Source of the DNA: Armatimonadota bacterium
Lineage (GTDB): Bacteria > Armatimonadota > Armatimonadia > Armatimonadales > Armatimonadaceae
Assembly (NCBI GenBank): GCA_026392155.1
Contig: JAPLCP010000066.1
Span: forward strand, 1 to 33,705
Direction: 5' to 3'
Length of the DNA stretch: 33,705 bases
This document shows, one piece after another, positions 7,739 to 14,990 of the stretch. Under the pieces are notes generated by a model, which worked only from the letters and a program-made list of their open reading frames with translations, was not told where the DNA came from and did not search any database. The translations under genes and the position numbers were made by a program. Each line of letters opens with the position of its first letter. Within the stretch, counting starts at the first letter, position 1.

Positions 7739-8143
7739 TTAAAGTTCGTCATTTTGGAAGAACTCCCAGGTTTCTTTGTCTGGCCCTAAAAAGAAGCCTA
7801 CCCGAATGGTTTTCCCATTGACATCTACACTTTTGGGCTCGATCGTGATCGTGCAACCTAGTTCTCTTACTTTTTCAATATCGGTATCTACATCTGTGGA
7901 GCGTAGGGCAACATGAAAGAATTGATTTCCTTCGATGATCTCGGTGCCCTCTGTGCAGGCAAAAAGCTCTAGGTAGTTTCCATCTCCTAGGTCTAGTAGG
8001 GCGATACGTTTTTCACCCTCACCCCAAGAGTGCGCGATGGGAAAACCCATGCCTTCGGTGTAGAAGGCCAGTGATTTATCAAAATTTCGAGCACGTAGAG
8101 CAATGTGATGGAAGCCACCTTGGCTAAAGCGCGATGTAGACAT
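7739..8143 (-). CDS. VOC family (glyoxalase/bleomycin-resistance-like) protein
   Basis: The 134-residue protein is a single vicinal-oxygen-chelate unit of two beta-alpha-beta-beta-beta modules. Module 1 runs 'GFHHIALRARNFDKSLAFY' to 'GDGNYLELF'; module 2 runs 'FFHVALRSTDVDTDIEKV' to 'GPDKETWEFFQ'. The four expected metal ligands are present as H12/H13, E59, H77 and E127. Family members act on small electrophiles, catechols or antibiotics; the substrate cannot be read from sequence. AGGAA lies 9 nt upstream of ATG 8143 and overlaps the stop of the upstream unknown gene, so it is the end of a run starting at the Mur ligase. Confidence 0.88.
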   Translation of the reverse strand: MSTSRFSQGGFHHIALRARNFDKSLAFYTEGMGFPIAHSWGEGEKRIALLDLGDGNYLELFACTEGTEIIEGNQFFHVALRSTDVDTDIEKVRELGCTITIEPKSVDVNGKTIRVGFFLGPDKETWEFFQNDEL

Positions 8144-8155
8144 ACTAAAAAATTC

Positions 8156-8641
8156 CTATTCTATGGGCTCCAGAGTCACCTGGGTTTTTTGATTACGGAT
8201 GGGTTTGAACAAGTCCGTGGGGAGGACAAAGGCTATGGTTGTGCCACCTGGCCAGGAAATCGTCTGGCGCAGGCTCCGGTCACGGATCACTTTCCCATCC
8301 GAGGTTTCTGTAAACTGAACGACAAAGGCAAGGCGACCTTCAAGTGGTTTTCCGGGAGCCACTTTTGCGGTGATTGCCAAAAGGCCAGCCTCTCCCCAGT
8401 GAAAGTCTGAGAGGGAGATGCGCTTCAGCTCCTCACGTGTGAGCAGCGGAGCACGTGGAGCAACAATAAACGAGGACTCCCAGCGATTGTTGCGCCAGAC
8501 TTCCACCACGCCACGCACGAGATGCCGCCGGACTAAAGTGGGGCCAAGCTGTTGGTACTCCCAGGCATTGAGTGCCCAGAAGATCGCTCCGACGACAAGC
8601 ACAAAAGCAGCGATACCGCCACTGAGAAGTTTTCTATTCAA
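8156..8641 (-). CDS. Hypothetical membrane-anchored protein
   Basis: The 161-residue protein has one N-terminal membrane helix (about residues 7-25, 'SGGIAAFVLVVGAIFWALN') and a soluble extracytoplasmic domain of predicted beta strands ('GRLAFVVQFTETSDG', 'TTIAFVLPTDLF'). No family recognised. Its ATG overlaps the stop of ygfZ (ATGA), so it is translationally coupled to an Fe-S cluster repair factor; whether the roles are linked is unknown. Confidence 0.7.
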   Translation of the reverse strand: MNRKLLSGGIAAFVLVVGAIFWALNAWEYQQLGPTLVRRHLVRGVVEVWRNNRWESSFIVAPRAPLLTREELKRISLSDFHWGEAGLLAITAKVAPGKPLEGRLAFVVQFTETSDGKVIRDRSLRQTISWPGGTTIAFVLPTDLFKPIRNQKTQVTLEPIE

Positions 8642-9423
8642 TGGACGACCCCGCTGGCTGAGCCAACTTGAAGGGATGTATCTATTGCCGCGAACTCATT
8701 GCGAAGATAGCCGAGTGCCACAGGCTGGCCGAGCGTGGGACCAAGAGCACAGGAGGTTACCCAGCCGACTTCTTTATCGTCCCTGAAAATCGGAGTTTTG
8801 GGGGCGACGAGCTCTGTGAGAGTGAGACGCACCAAAGTCCGGTTGGTATGGCCGCGTGCATCAATGCGAGCGACGACTTCTTGGCCTACGTAGCAGCCTT
8901 TTTTGTAGTGAATCGCGCGGCTGGCCTGCCCTGTCTCGGGTGCCAGCGTCTTTTCGTCGAAGTCTATACGGCCTCGTGGAATCCCCGCTTCGATCCGCAG
9001 GCCCTCGTAGGTCGCTTCCTCGTAGCCGACCAAGCCTGGCGGAGGGGCATCGTAGACGAGCCAGCCGAGTCCGTTGAAAACGCAAGGCTCGTCGGGTTTG
9101 GTGCCATAGACGAAGTAGGTGGTCGCTGCACTAGAGGAAATCTTGACCCGCTCCATAACCAAGTGATGCTCCAGAGACTCCGCCAGCGCCACCCCCCAGC
9201 CTGGCTCGGTGCTCAGGAGTAAAGAATCTTCGAGGCAGAGCACCAGCAGGTCGGCGATGATCTGCCCTTTGCTCGTGAGATGAAAGGCATAACAGCCCTC
9301 GCCTGGTGTGAGCGAGGCGATGTCGTTGGTGACCATGCCTTGCAAAAAGCCTTGGCGATCCCTACCCGTGAGGCGAAGAATGTCCCGCTCTAAGGGAACA
9401 TAGAATGTCGGGGGCAAGCTCAT
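8638..9423 (-). CDS. ygfZ: Folate-binding Fe-S cluster repair protein YgfZ
   Basis: The 261-residue product is a GcvT-like protein. It carries the diagnostic YgfZ motif K-G-C-Y-x-G-Q-E as 'KKGCYVGQEVVARID', with the functional cysteine at C177, and the N-terminal 'LTGRDRQGFLQGMVTNDI' typical of the family. YgfZ uses tetrahydrofolate and its cysteine to maintain Fe-S enzymes, notably radical MiaB-type proteins, in the cytosol. At about 260 residues it is somewhat shorter than E. coli YgfZ (326). Its start overlaps the Mur ligase stop by 4 nt and its stop overlaps the next start, making a coupled chain of genes. Confidence 0.9.
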   Translation of the reverse strand: MSLPPTFYVPLERDILRLTGRDRQGFLQGMVTNDIASLTPGEGCYAFHLTSKGQIIADLLVLCLEDSLLLSTEPGWGVALAESLEHHLVMERVKISSSAATTYFVYGTKPDEPCVFNGLGWLVYDAPPPGLVGYEEATYEGLRIEAGIPRGRIDFDEKTLAPETGQASRAIHYKKGCYVGQEVVARIDARGHTNRTLVRLTLTELVAPKTPIFRDDKEVGWVTSCALGPTLGQPVALGYLRNEFAAIDTSLQVGSASGVVH

Positions 9424-10796
9424 CGGGCCTCCAGTGAGTGAACTAGCTCGCGGCCAAACTCCGTCAGCGAGGGGTCGCGTGCTCCCATGATCAGAATCAG
9501 ATCGCCGGGGTGCGCTTCTTCAAGTAGGCGCTTTTGGAGCACCGCGCGGGTTTCGGCAAACTCGGCGTTTTTGCCCTTTGCCACGATATCAGTGACGATC
9601 TCGGCGGCGGAAAAATCTCGTTGCGCCGTGCCACCCGCGTAGAAAATTTCCAGGAGCCAGAGTCTATCGTCGGGGCGGAGCGCGGTGGAAAACGACTCCA
9701 CAAAATCGGGACGTAGAAACCGAGTCGGGGTGAAGCCGTGCGGCTGGTAGATTGCCAGAACCCGGCTCCCACGCAGGTGCGCGGTCTCGATAGCGGCTTG
9801 GACTTTCACGGGATTGTGCGCGAAGTCGTCAATGACTTCGATCTCATCCACCACGCCCAAGCTCTGGAAGCGCCGGGCAACCCCTTGGAAGAGGGCTAGA
9901 GGCGTGACCATCTCGTCCAAGGCGACCCCAAGCGCCTGGCAAACGGCAATCGCGGCGAGGGCATTGTCAATATTGTGCTTGCCTGGAACGGGTAGGGTAA
10001 AGCGGGTAGTACCCACGCGAAAAGCGCTTCCTATAGAGGTCAGCGATAGATCCTCGCCGCGTATTTTTGCGCCGTCACCAAAACCGAAAACCGTGCTCTT
10101 GTCTTTGAGATGCGTAAGGTTCTCAGCCTCGCCCACGATAAATGCACCGGTGGTCTGGGCACGAAAGCGAGCAAAAAGCTCCGCGACTTCGTCTACCTCT
10201 TTATGGTCTTTAGACAGATTGAGCACAATGCCGATGTGTGGGGCGTACTGAACAATCGAGCCATCACTCTCATCCGCCTCAATCACGAGTAAGTCCGAGC
10301 CGCCGAACCAAGCATTGCCGATCAGCCCTTGCTTCTCCAGGCAGACGAGATTACCGCCTGTAATCACCGAGGGCTGCCGTCCCACACCTTGGAGAATCTC
10401 GAAGATCATGGCGACCACGGTAGACTTGCCGCTTGTGCCTCCCACGGCAATGGTTCGGTACTGCGCCGCGAGCCGGGTGAGCATCTCCGCTCGATGAACG
10501 ATGGGAATGTCTTGCGCTTTGGCCGCGACATAGTCCGCGACGGTGGCCTCGACGGCGGTGGAGACGATGACGCTCTGACAGTCGGGGCCAACGCCACTGC
10601 CATCTTGGGGGTAGATCACGATCCCTTGTTTTTCCAGCGCCGCTCGTGTGGCCGCTTGCTCTCCTTTGTCTAGCGCACGGTCGCTCCCGCTGACTTTCGC
10701 AGCGGTCATGGCCTGGAACTGTGCAAGCGCACTCATTCCGCTCCCTGCGACCGCTGTGTAGTGATACCGCCTAGCTGTTGTCTCGTCCACGGGCAC
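9420..10796 (-). CDS. Atypical Mur ligase family protein (MurC/Mpl-like)
   Basis: The 458-residue protein has all three Mur ligase domains: an N-terminal Rossmann-like domain ('VAGSGMSALAQF', where MurC has GIGGxGMS), a central ATPase with P-loop 'GGTSGKST' (residues 119-126) and 'VIEADESDGS', and a C-terminal domain with 'DDFAHNPVKV'. MurC normally reads GTHGKT and HHPTE, so this is a divergent clade rather than the housekeeping MurC; it might join an amino acid or peptide to a UDP-sugar or another acid. The GTG at 10796 overlaps the upstream stop by one base (TAGTG), suggesting coupling. A second GTG at 10790 sits 7 nt after a TACAAT box and could be a leaderless start, losing two residues. 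Downstream is ygfZ. Confidence 0.78.
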   Translation of the reverse strand: MPVDETTARRYHYTAVAGSGMSALAQFQAMTAAKVSGSDRALDKGEQAATRAALEKQGIVIYPQDGSGVGPDCQSVIVSTAVEATVADYVAAKAQDIPIVHRAEMLTRLAAQYRTIAVGGTSGKSTVVAMIFEILQGVGRQPSVITGGNLVCLEKQGLIGNAWFGGSDLLVIEADESDGSIVQYAPHIGIVLNLSKDHKEVDEVAELFARFRAQTTGAFIVGEAENLTHLKDKSTVFGFGDGAKIRGEDLSLTSIGSAFRVGTTRFTLPVPGKHNIDNALAAIAVCQALGVALDEMVTPLALFQGVARRFQSLGVVDEIEVIDDFAHNPVKVQAAIETAHLRGSRVLAIYQPHGFTPTRFLRPDFVESFSTALRPDDRLWLLEIFYAGGTAQRDFSAAEIVTDIVAKGKNAEFAETRAVLQKRLLEEAHPGDLILIMGARDPSLTEFGRELVHSLEAR

Positions 10797-10804
10797 TATT
10801 GTAC
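10787..10804 (-). promoter_or_regulatory. Leaderless-type -10 element before the Mur ligase
   Basis: On the minus strand GGGTACAATAG ends the upstream gene; the TACAAT hexamer is followed by 7 nt and then the second in-frame GTG (10790). This matches the GGGTANAATA pattern seen before six other genes in the window. Confidence 0.5.
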
Positions 10805-11500
10805 CCGGTACTCAAAACTGCTGTAGGCAAAGTAGCTCCGGTAGAGAAGCGCTTGGACTTGTGGCACTAAGGGGTAGAAAAAGATCACCCCCACGAGTGC
10901 AAGGGGCCAGGCGACTGTCCCCATCACCGCACCCGCCGCGCCACTAAGCAGGCTCAGGCACATCCCAAAGAGTGTCGCCTGAAGAAGCTCGGGCTGGAGG
11001 GTCTGGATGCTCAGGCGAATGGTCTCGGTGACGGAGAGCTTTCTATCAGCGAGGATCGGACAAACCAATAAAAACATTCCCTCTAGAATCAGGCCCGGAA
11101 TCGTGTACATGGTGAAGCCAAGCTGCACGCCTAGCGCTGCCACCACGGATGTCGCCAGCGTGATCCAGAACCCCGCCGCCGGTGCCAGCAGTCGCTTCAG
11201 GCGCACAGGCTCCCCGGAGAGCTGATCTAGCGCAAGGCGCGTCAGACCCGTTTGAAAGGCGCGACTGACTCCCGCCACCAGAACCCAGAAGAGAATCATG
11301 ATCAGATAGAGCTTCAGCGGGCTGTCGTGCTCGGGAGACTTCACGACGCGCAGGAGCAAGAACCAGATCCCCACTTGGAGACCACAGCAGATCACCGATG
11401 CCGTCAGCCAGAGCCCAAGATGCTTTCGGTAGAGCGCCCAGGCATTGATAATCAGCCCTTTGTGAAGGTGCGCCGAGGGCGGCGGAGGACTCATAGACAT
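10796..11500 (-). CDS. Polytopic membrane protein, unknown
   Basis: This 234-residue protein has about five to six hydrophobic segments, for example 'LTASVICCGLQVGIWFLLL', 'LYLIMILFWVLVAGVSRAF' and 'WPLALVGVIFFYPLVPQVQA'. Its plan (cytosolic Pro-rich N-terminus, 'AWALYRKHLGLWLTASV', 'KLSVTETIRLSIQTLQPELL') is the same as in the neighbouring 11505-12269 protein, so the two are probably distant paralogues of the glycerophosphodiester phosphodiesterase membrane-domain/DUF975-like type. I use ATG 11500: GGTGGAGG lies 11 nt upstream; the frame extends to a TTG at 11527 inside the upstream gene. Confidence 0.65.
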   Translation of the reverse strand: MSMSPPPPSAHLHKGLIINAWALYRKHLGLWLTASVICCGLQVGIWFLLLRVVKSPEHDSPLKLYLIMILFWVLVAGVSRAFQTGLTRLALDQLSGEPVRLKRLLAPAAGFWITLATSVVAALGVQLGFTMYTIPGLILEGMFLLVCPILADRKLSVTETIRLSIQTLQPELLQATLFGMCLSLLSGAAGAVMGTVAWPLALVGVIFFYPLVPQVQALLYRSYFAYSSFEYRVQ

Positions 11501-11504
11501 GAGC

Positions 11505-12269
11505 TTACTGGCCTCCACCACTTTCAAAGCGCTCTGGGTAGAAGTTGCGGTACATCAGTGCCATACAAAGGTAGTACAGAGGGAGTGTGAAGATCATCCC
11601 GATTCCACACGCAAGACTACCAATGCTACTTGCCATACTGGCGACCAAGATAAACGCAAGCGCGATCCAGATCTCTGATTTCAGCTTTGTCCAGCTCTCT
11701 TTAATGGCATCAACGGGGCTCATATTCTGATCAAGCACGAGAAGAACCGAGAGGGAAGAAAGCGCACCGGCAATATAGCTAGGCAGCGATGTCACGATGC
11801 TCGTGAAGGGGCCAAGGATAGGGGATAGAATTGCTCCTAAGACTCCACCGACGAGTCCGCCAACAAGCCCAAGGAGGAGGAGAAGTCCCAAGACGGGGCC
11901 AGCTTTGTTGATATTGGCAAACATGTCCCCCAAGCTAAGTGTCTGACCGCGTAGCTGTTTTAGAGCCATCTGGTACATTCCGCTCGTTATGATGGTGGAA
12001 AGTGCAATAAGCCCGACGAACATGAGAATGCCAGGGCCGATCAGTGTGGCGGGATTGATCCTCTCACCCTGACGCATCAGGCCCGCAATCAGCATCACAT
12101 AGAATGGGATGACGACTGCGGCAATACTGAAGGTTGCTATGGCTCCTGCGCCAACCCAGGCTCCGAGCTGTTTCTGCAGAAGCTGAAAGGCGACTCCAAT
12201 GTCCTCGAAGCGCACTCGTTGCGCGGGGGGAGTGTACTGGGGGGGCTGTTGATCTTGACCGGAATACAT
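11505..12269 (-). CDS. Polytopic membrane protein, unknown
   Basis: This 254-residue protein has a short Gln/Pro-rich cytosolic N-terminus ('YSGQDQQPPQYTPPAQRVR') and about six membrane segments rich in Gly, Leu and Ser ('GLLLLLGLVGGLVGGVLGAI'). The helical segment 'NMSPVDAIKESWTKLKSEIW' resembles the amphipathic stretch of DUF975-like membrane proteins, which have no settled function. ATG 12269 follows AGAGAGG at 8 nt and a TATACT -10 box at 12317-12312; the upstream in-frame extension lacks support. It heads the operon with the 10796-11500 gene and the Mur ligase. Confidence 0.65.
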   Translation of the reverse strand: MYSGQDQQPPQYTPPAQRVRFEDIGVAFQLLQKQLGAWVGAGAIATFSIAAVVIPFYVMLIAGLMRQGERINPATLIGPGILMFVGLIALSTIITSGMYQMALKQLRGQTLSLGDMFANINKAGPVLGLLLLLGLVGGLVGGVLGAILSPILGPFTSIVTSLPSYIAGALSSLSVLLVLDQNMSPVDAIKESWTKLKSEIWIALAFILVASMASSIGSLACGIGMIFTLPLYYLCMALMYRNFYPERFESGGGQ

Positions 12270-12311
12270 GGGGCTGTCCTCTCTGAATAGACGGAGTAAC
12301 CGAACAACCCT

Positions 12312-12317
12312 AGTATA
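12312..12317 (-). promoter_or_regulatory. -10 box for the 12269 membrane protein operon
   Basis: TATACT on the minus strand lies about 42 nt before the ATG at 12269, giving a leader of about 36 nt that carries the AGAGAGG ribosome binding site. No convincing -35 at 17 nt. Confidence 0.4.
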
Positions 12318-12337
12318 GCGCGAAGTCAACGGCTGCG

Positions 12338-12793
12338 CTATTTCACGCGGCTATCTACCACAATGACCGGCATCGGCAGCGCGGCGAGGAGCTTGTCCGC
12401 CTCAGACGGAGCGCAGGGCTCGTCGGTGTGGTTGAAGTGGCTCCCAATCACAATCAGATCGTAGTGGTTTTCTTGTGCCTCGATAATGAGGGCCTGCGCG
12501 GCATCATCGGCGACTTGGATACGGGTGCGGACGTAGTAGCCGTAGTCACGCAGAAACTTTCGGGACTGATCCAGCGCCTGCTCTGCGTGTCTCCAGCGAG
12601 CCTGTCGGATCGTGTCCATCTCAGGGCTCGTTCCCTCGGTATGGGGAACCGTCGCGAGCAGGGTCATCTGGGCACCGGTGAGAGGCACCATAAGACGCGC
12701 CGCTTCTAGTAGAGTGCGCTGCGAGAGCGGCGTGCAGTCCACGGGCACAAGTACTTTGGTGTAGGCAATTCGAAAGAGGGGTTCTAGTCTCAT
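12338..12793 (-). CDS. Universal stress protein (UspA family)
   Basis: The 151-residue product is one Usp domain: first strand 'YTKVLVPVDCTPLSQRTLLEA', middle 'MTLLATVPHTEG', and the C-terminal 'YDLIVIGSHFNHTDEP' to 'LPMPVIVVDSRVK'. In ATP-binding members a G-x2-G-x9-G-S/T loop follows 'vvGS'; here 'IGSHFNHTDEPC' departs from it, so ATP binding is doubtful. ATG 12793 is chosen because GGAG lies 10 nt upstream and the domain begins there; the frame runs on to 12904 without support. A TAAAAT box at 12834-12829 is a likely -10. It lies downstream of a two-component system, in line with stress regulation. Confidence 0.82.
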   Translation of the reverse strand: MRLEPLFRIAYTKVLVPVDCTPLSQRTLLEAARLMVPLTGAQMTLLATVPHTEGTSPEMDTIRQARWRHAEQALDQSRKFLRDYGYYVRTRIQVADDAAQALIIEAQENHYDLIVIGSHFNHTDEPCAPSEADKLLAALPMPVIVVDSRVK

Positions 12794-12828
12794 TTTAATA
12801 AATCTCCAAACGGTTATCTGATGCTCTG

Positions 12829-12834
12829 ATTTTA
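12829..12834 (-). promoter_or_regulatory. -10 box for the universal stress protein
   Basis: TAAAAT on the minus strand overlaps the stop codon of the small cysteine protein. It gives a leader of about 28 nt including the GGAG ribosome binding site at 12807-12804. Confidence 0.4.
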
Positions 12835-13068
12835 GGGGGTATTGGCCCGTGGTGAATCTGCGATTTGGCGGATTCGGCGAGCGGCGACAATGCGGCGTGC
12901 ACACAGGGGGCAGTAGTGTTTCCAGAGAGCGCTCTCCTGCACGAAGAGCCAGCGGGAGGGAGCAGGCTCTGTAGCAAGCGAGGTACGGAGCAACACAGGA
13001 GCGGGAACCGAGGCATCACAGCCTGGCCCATCACAATGCAGGCGGCGCCCATTCGTAGACCGACTCAT
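12832..13068 (-). CDS. Small four-cysteine (probable zinc-binding) protein
   Basis: The 78-residue protein has two cysteine pairs, C12-D-G-P-G-C17 and C53-P-L-C56, separated by a segment with 'SRWLFVQESALWKHY'. This is the layout of a small zinc ribbon or treble-clef-like protein; similar 'CDGPGC ... W ... CP.C' proteins occur widely without assigned roles. Reality of the gene is supported by a TATGAT box (13080-13075) placed exactly 6 nt before the ATG, the leaderless spacing seen elsewhere in this window. A competing minus frame (12795-13052) lacks such features. It sits between the response regulator and the universal stress gene. Confidence 0.6.
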   Translation of the reverse strand: MSRSTNGRRLHCDGPGCDASVPAPVLLRTSLATEPAPSRWLFVQESALWKHYCPLCARRIVAARRIRQIADSPRANTP

Positions 13069-13074
13069 GGGAAC

Positions 13075-13080
13075 ATCATA
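13075..13080 (-). promoter_or_regulatory. Leaderless-type -10 element, small cysteine protein
   Basis: TATGAT on the minus strand is followed by GTTCCC and then the ATG at 13068, so transcription should start at or next to the start codon. Confidence 0.5.
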
Positions 13081-13122
13081 GGTGAGCCGTCAGATAAAAT
13101 CGTCCGCCAAACGGCGTATTTA

Positions 13123-13797
13123 TTAATGATGCGTGGAGAGCTTGGGGAGATCCGCCTCGCTGATAAGTCCCTGGCGCGCGGCCCAGACGGCTGCTTGAAC
13201 CCGATCCGAGACTCCGAGCTTGCCGATAATATGTTCCACGTGGGTCTTGACCGTGCCCTCGCTGATGAAGAGCACCCCACCCATCTCGCGGTTGGTCAGG
13301 CCCGTTGCCATGAGCTTGAGGACTTCCTCTTCCCGCTTGGTCAGCGGCTCGATCAGGTCGGCGGCTTGTGCAGCCTCTCCGACCACCCGCAGAGAACGGA
13401 TGAGATCCTGGGTAGAGAGAAGCTGCTCCCCCCGAAGAACCGCACGCATCGCGTCTCGCAGTGCCTCGTGCTCGATTCCCTTGAGCAAGTAACCGGCGGC
13501 CCCTCCCGCGACGGCACGGGCCATGTACGTGGGGTTGTCGTAGGTGGAGAGCATCAGAACGACCGTTTTGGGGAGTGCGGCCTTGATTGCCACGAGGGCG
13601 CTGAAGCCATCGCCACCCGCCATCCGGATATCCAAAAGGACTAGATCGGGTTTCTTTTCTTCCGCAACCCTAATTCCCTCCGCACCCGAAGACGCTTCCC
13701 CGATAACGTCGAACTCCGTGCCGCGTAGCATGGCCTTGACGCCGCCTCGGACAATCGCGTGGTCGTCTACCAACAAGACCGTGTAGTTACTACTCAC
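13123..13797 (-). CDS. NarL/FixJ-type response regulator
   Basis: The 224-residue regulator has a receiver domain with acidic pocket D11/D12, phospho-acceptor D56 ('LVLLDIRMAGGDG'), S84 and K106, then a LuxR-type helix-turn-helix ('LTKREEEVLKLMATGLTNRE', 'SEGTVKTHVEHIIGKLGVSD'). It is the partner of the histidine kinase encoded just upstream: its GTG start (13797) overlaps the kinase stop by 8 nt. The pair resembles NreB/NreC- or LiaS/LiaR-type systems. Targets are unknown; the closest downstream genes are a small cysteine protein and a universal stress protein. Confidence 0.92.
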   Translation of the reverse strand: MSSNYTVLLVDDHAIVRGGVKAMLRGTEFDVIGEASSGAEGIRVAEEKKPDLVLLDIRMAGGDGFSALVAIKAALPKTVVLMLSTYDNPTYMARAVAGGAAGYLLKGIEHEALRDAMRAVLRGEQLLSTQDLIRSLRVVGEAAQAADLIEPLTKREEEVLKLMATGLTNREMGGVLFISEGTVKTHVEHIIGKLGVSDRVQAAVWAARQGLISEADLPKLSTHH

Positions 13798-14974
13798 TTA
13801 ACAACTCCTCATGATAGGGTGCAGGGAAGCTGGCCGTCAGCTGGGTGCCGGTGCCAGGGGCGCTCTCAATCAGCAGCGTTCCCTCTAGCAGGCGCACACG
13901 CTCGGTCATGCCGTGTAGCCCGATATGCTTGTCATCGGCTTGAATCCCCTTAGGATCAAACCCCATTCCATCGTCGCTAATGCTCAAGATTAAGACGTGA
14001 TCGCTCTCGCGAAGCAGGGTTACCTGGATGCGTTGCGCGACGGCATGCTTGCGGGCATTGGTGAGGGCTTCTTGGGCGACCCGATAGACCGCCGTCACCA
14101 GGGGCACGCTGAAGCGCTCCCCCTCGACATCGTGCAAAAAGTCCGCGTCGGTCCACCCGGCCCGCTGCTTTTCCTCTTGAACGAGCTGTGCCAGGGCGCC
14201 TGCCAGCCCCATATCATCCAGCGCGAGTGAGCGTAGCCCATTGATAAGCCGCCGCGACTCGATTACCGCATCTTTGAGGTACTGAAGGCCCAACAAGAGA
14301 TCCTCATCGTCGTGGTTGTGCACGCACTGGAAGGCGGAGAGGTGCATGTGGGCGGCCATGACATACTGCGTAAGGCCATCGTGCAGATCGTAGGCGACGG
14401 CGCGGCGCTCTTCTTCTTGTGCCGTGATGAGACCTGCAACCAGAGAGCGCTGGCGCTTGAGGAGCTGCCAGTTTCGGATGGCGACAGCCAGGTGCATCGA
14501 GAGGGCCAGAATGGTCTGCTCATCGCCTTCTGTGAACCCACCAGGCTTCTCTGTCAAGTAGATACTTCCGAGAATGGTCTGCTGGTAGCGGATGGGAACT
14601 CCGAGAAAGCTATCCATCGGCGGGTGGTGTGGTGGTATTCCGACTGCTGACGGATGTGTCCCGAGTGTCTCCAGCCGAAGTGGTGTGGTGCGCTGGAGCA
14701 AGAGGCCCAGAATGCCACCCCCATGTGGCTTGGCTCCGATCGTGGCTTCTTGCTCGTGGGTTAGCCCTGCGGTGAGGAACTCCTCTAGCTCCTCCCCATC
14801 CGCACGGGCGATGCCGATGGCACAGTAACGCGCCCCAATGAGCTTTCGTGCAGACTCTGCAAACTGCTGAAGTGCCTCTTCACCCGTCAGACTGGCGAGC
14901 ATCTCGGAATGAATGTGATCCGAGACACCACGTAGCCGTGCATCGTCGCTCGTTTTAAGGTCGTTGTCTTGCAC
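13790..14974 (-). CDS. GAF-domain sensor histidine kinase (HisKA_3 type)
   Basis: The 394-residue kinase has no membrane segments. Residues about 25-172 form a GAF sensory domain ('ARYCAIGIARADGEEL', 'FLGVPIRYQQTILGSIYLTE'). The HisKA_3 dimerisation helix carries the phospho-histidine H198 in 'RRAVAYDLHDGLTQYV'. The HATPase domain follows, with N-box 'VAQEALTNARKHA' and G-box 'SDDGMGFD'. A cytosolic GAF suggests sensing of a small diffusible ligand, redox state or gas; two histidines near 116-117 are not a clear haem site. The GTG at 14974 lies 8 nt after a perfect TATAAT that contains the ribokinase stop codon, so the kinase can be transcribed from its own promoter. The response regulator gene overlaps its end. 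Confidence 0.9.
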   Translation of the reverse strand: MQDNDLKTSDDARLRGVSDHIHSEMLASLTGEEALQQFAESARKLIGARYCAIGIARADGEELEEFLTAGLTHEQEATIGAKPHGGGILGLLLQRTTPLRLETLGTHPSAVGIPPHHPPMDSFLGVPIRYQQTILGSIYLTEKPGGFTEGDEQTILALSMHLAVAIRNWQLLKRQRSLVAGLITAQEEERRAVAYDLHDGLTQYVMAAHMHLSAFQCVHNHDDEDLLLGLQYLKDAVIESRRLINGLRSLALDDMGLAGALAQLVQEEKQRAGWTDADFLHDVEGERFSVPLVTAVYRVAQEALTNARKHAVAQRIQVTLLRESDHVLILSISDDGMGFDPKGIQADDKHIGLHGMTERVRLLEGTLLIESAPGTGTQLTASFPAPYHEELLSE

Positions 14975-14982
14975 TAAAGGCT

Positions 14983-14990
14983 ATTATACC
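14983..14990 (-). promoter_or_regulatory. Leaderless-type promoter of the histidine kinase
   Basis: GGTATAATAG on the minus strand carries a perfect TATAAT (14988-14983) 8 nt before the GTG start, and the TAA of the ribokinase gene lies within it. A TTGCCC at 19 nt upstream is a possible -35. Confidence 0.6.

Noticed and set aside
8668-9222. Plus-strand frame of 184 codons
   Set aside because: Shadow of ygfZ, which has unmistakable family motifs on the minus strand.
12865-13644. Plus-strand open frame of 259 codons
   Set aside because: It is the reverse shadow of the response regulator and the small cysteine protein; no domain, no ribosome binding site.
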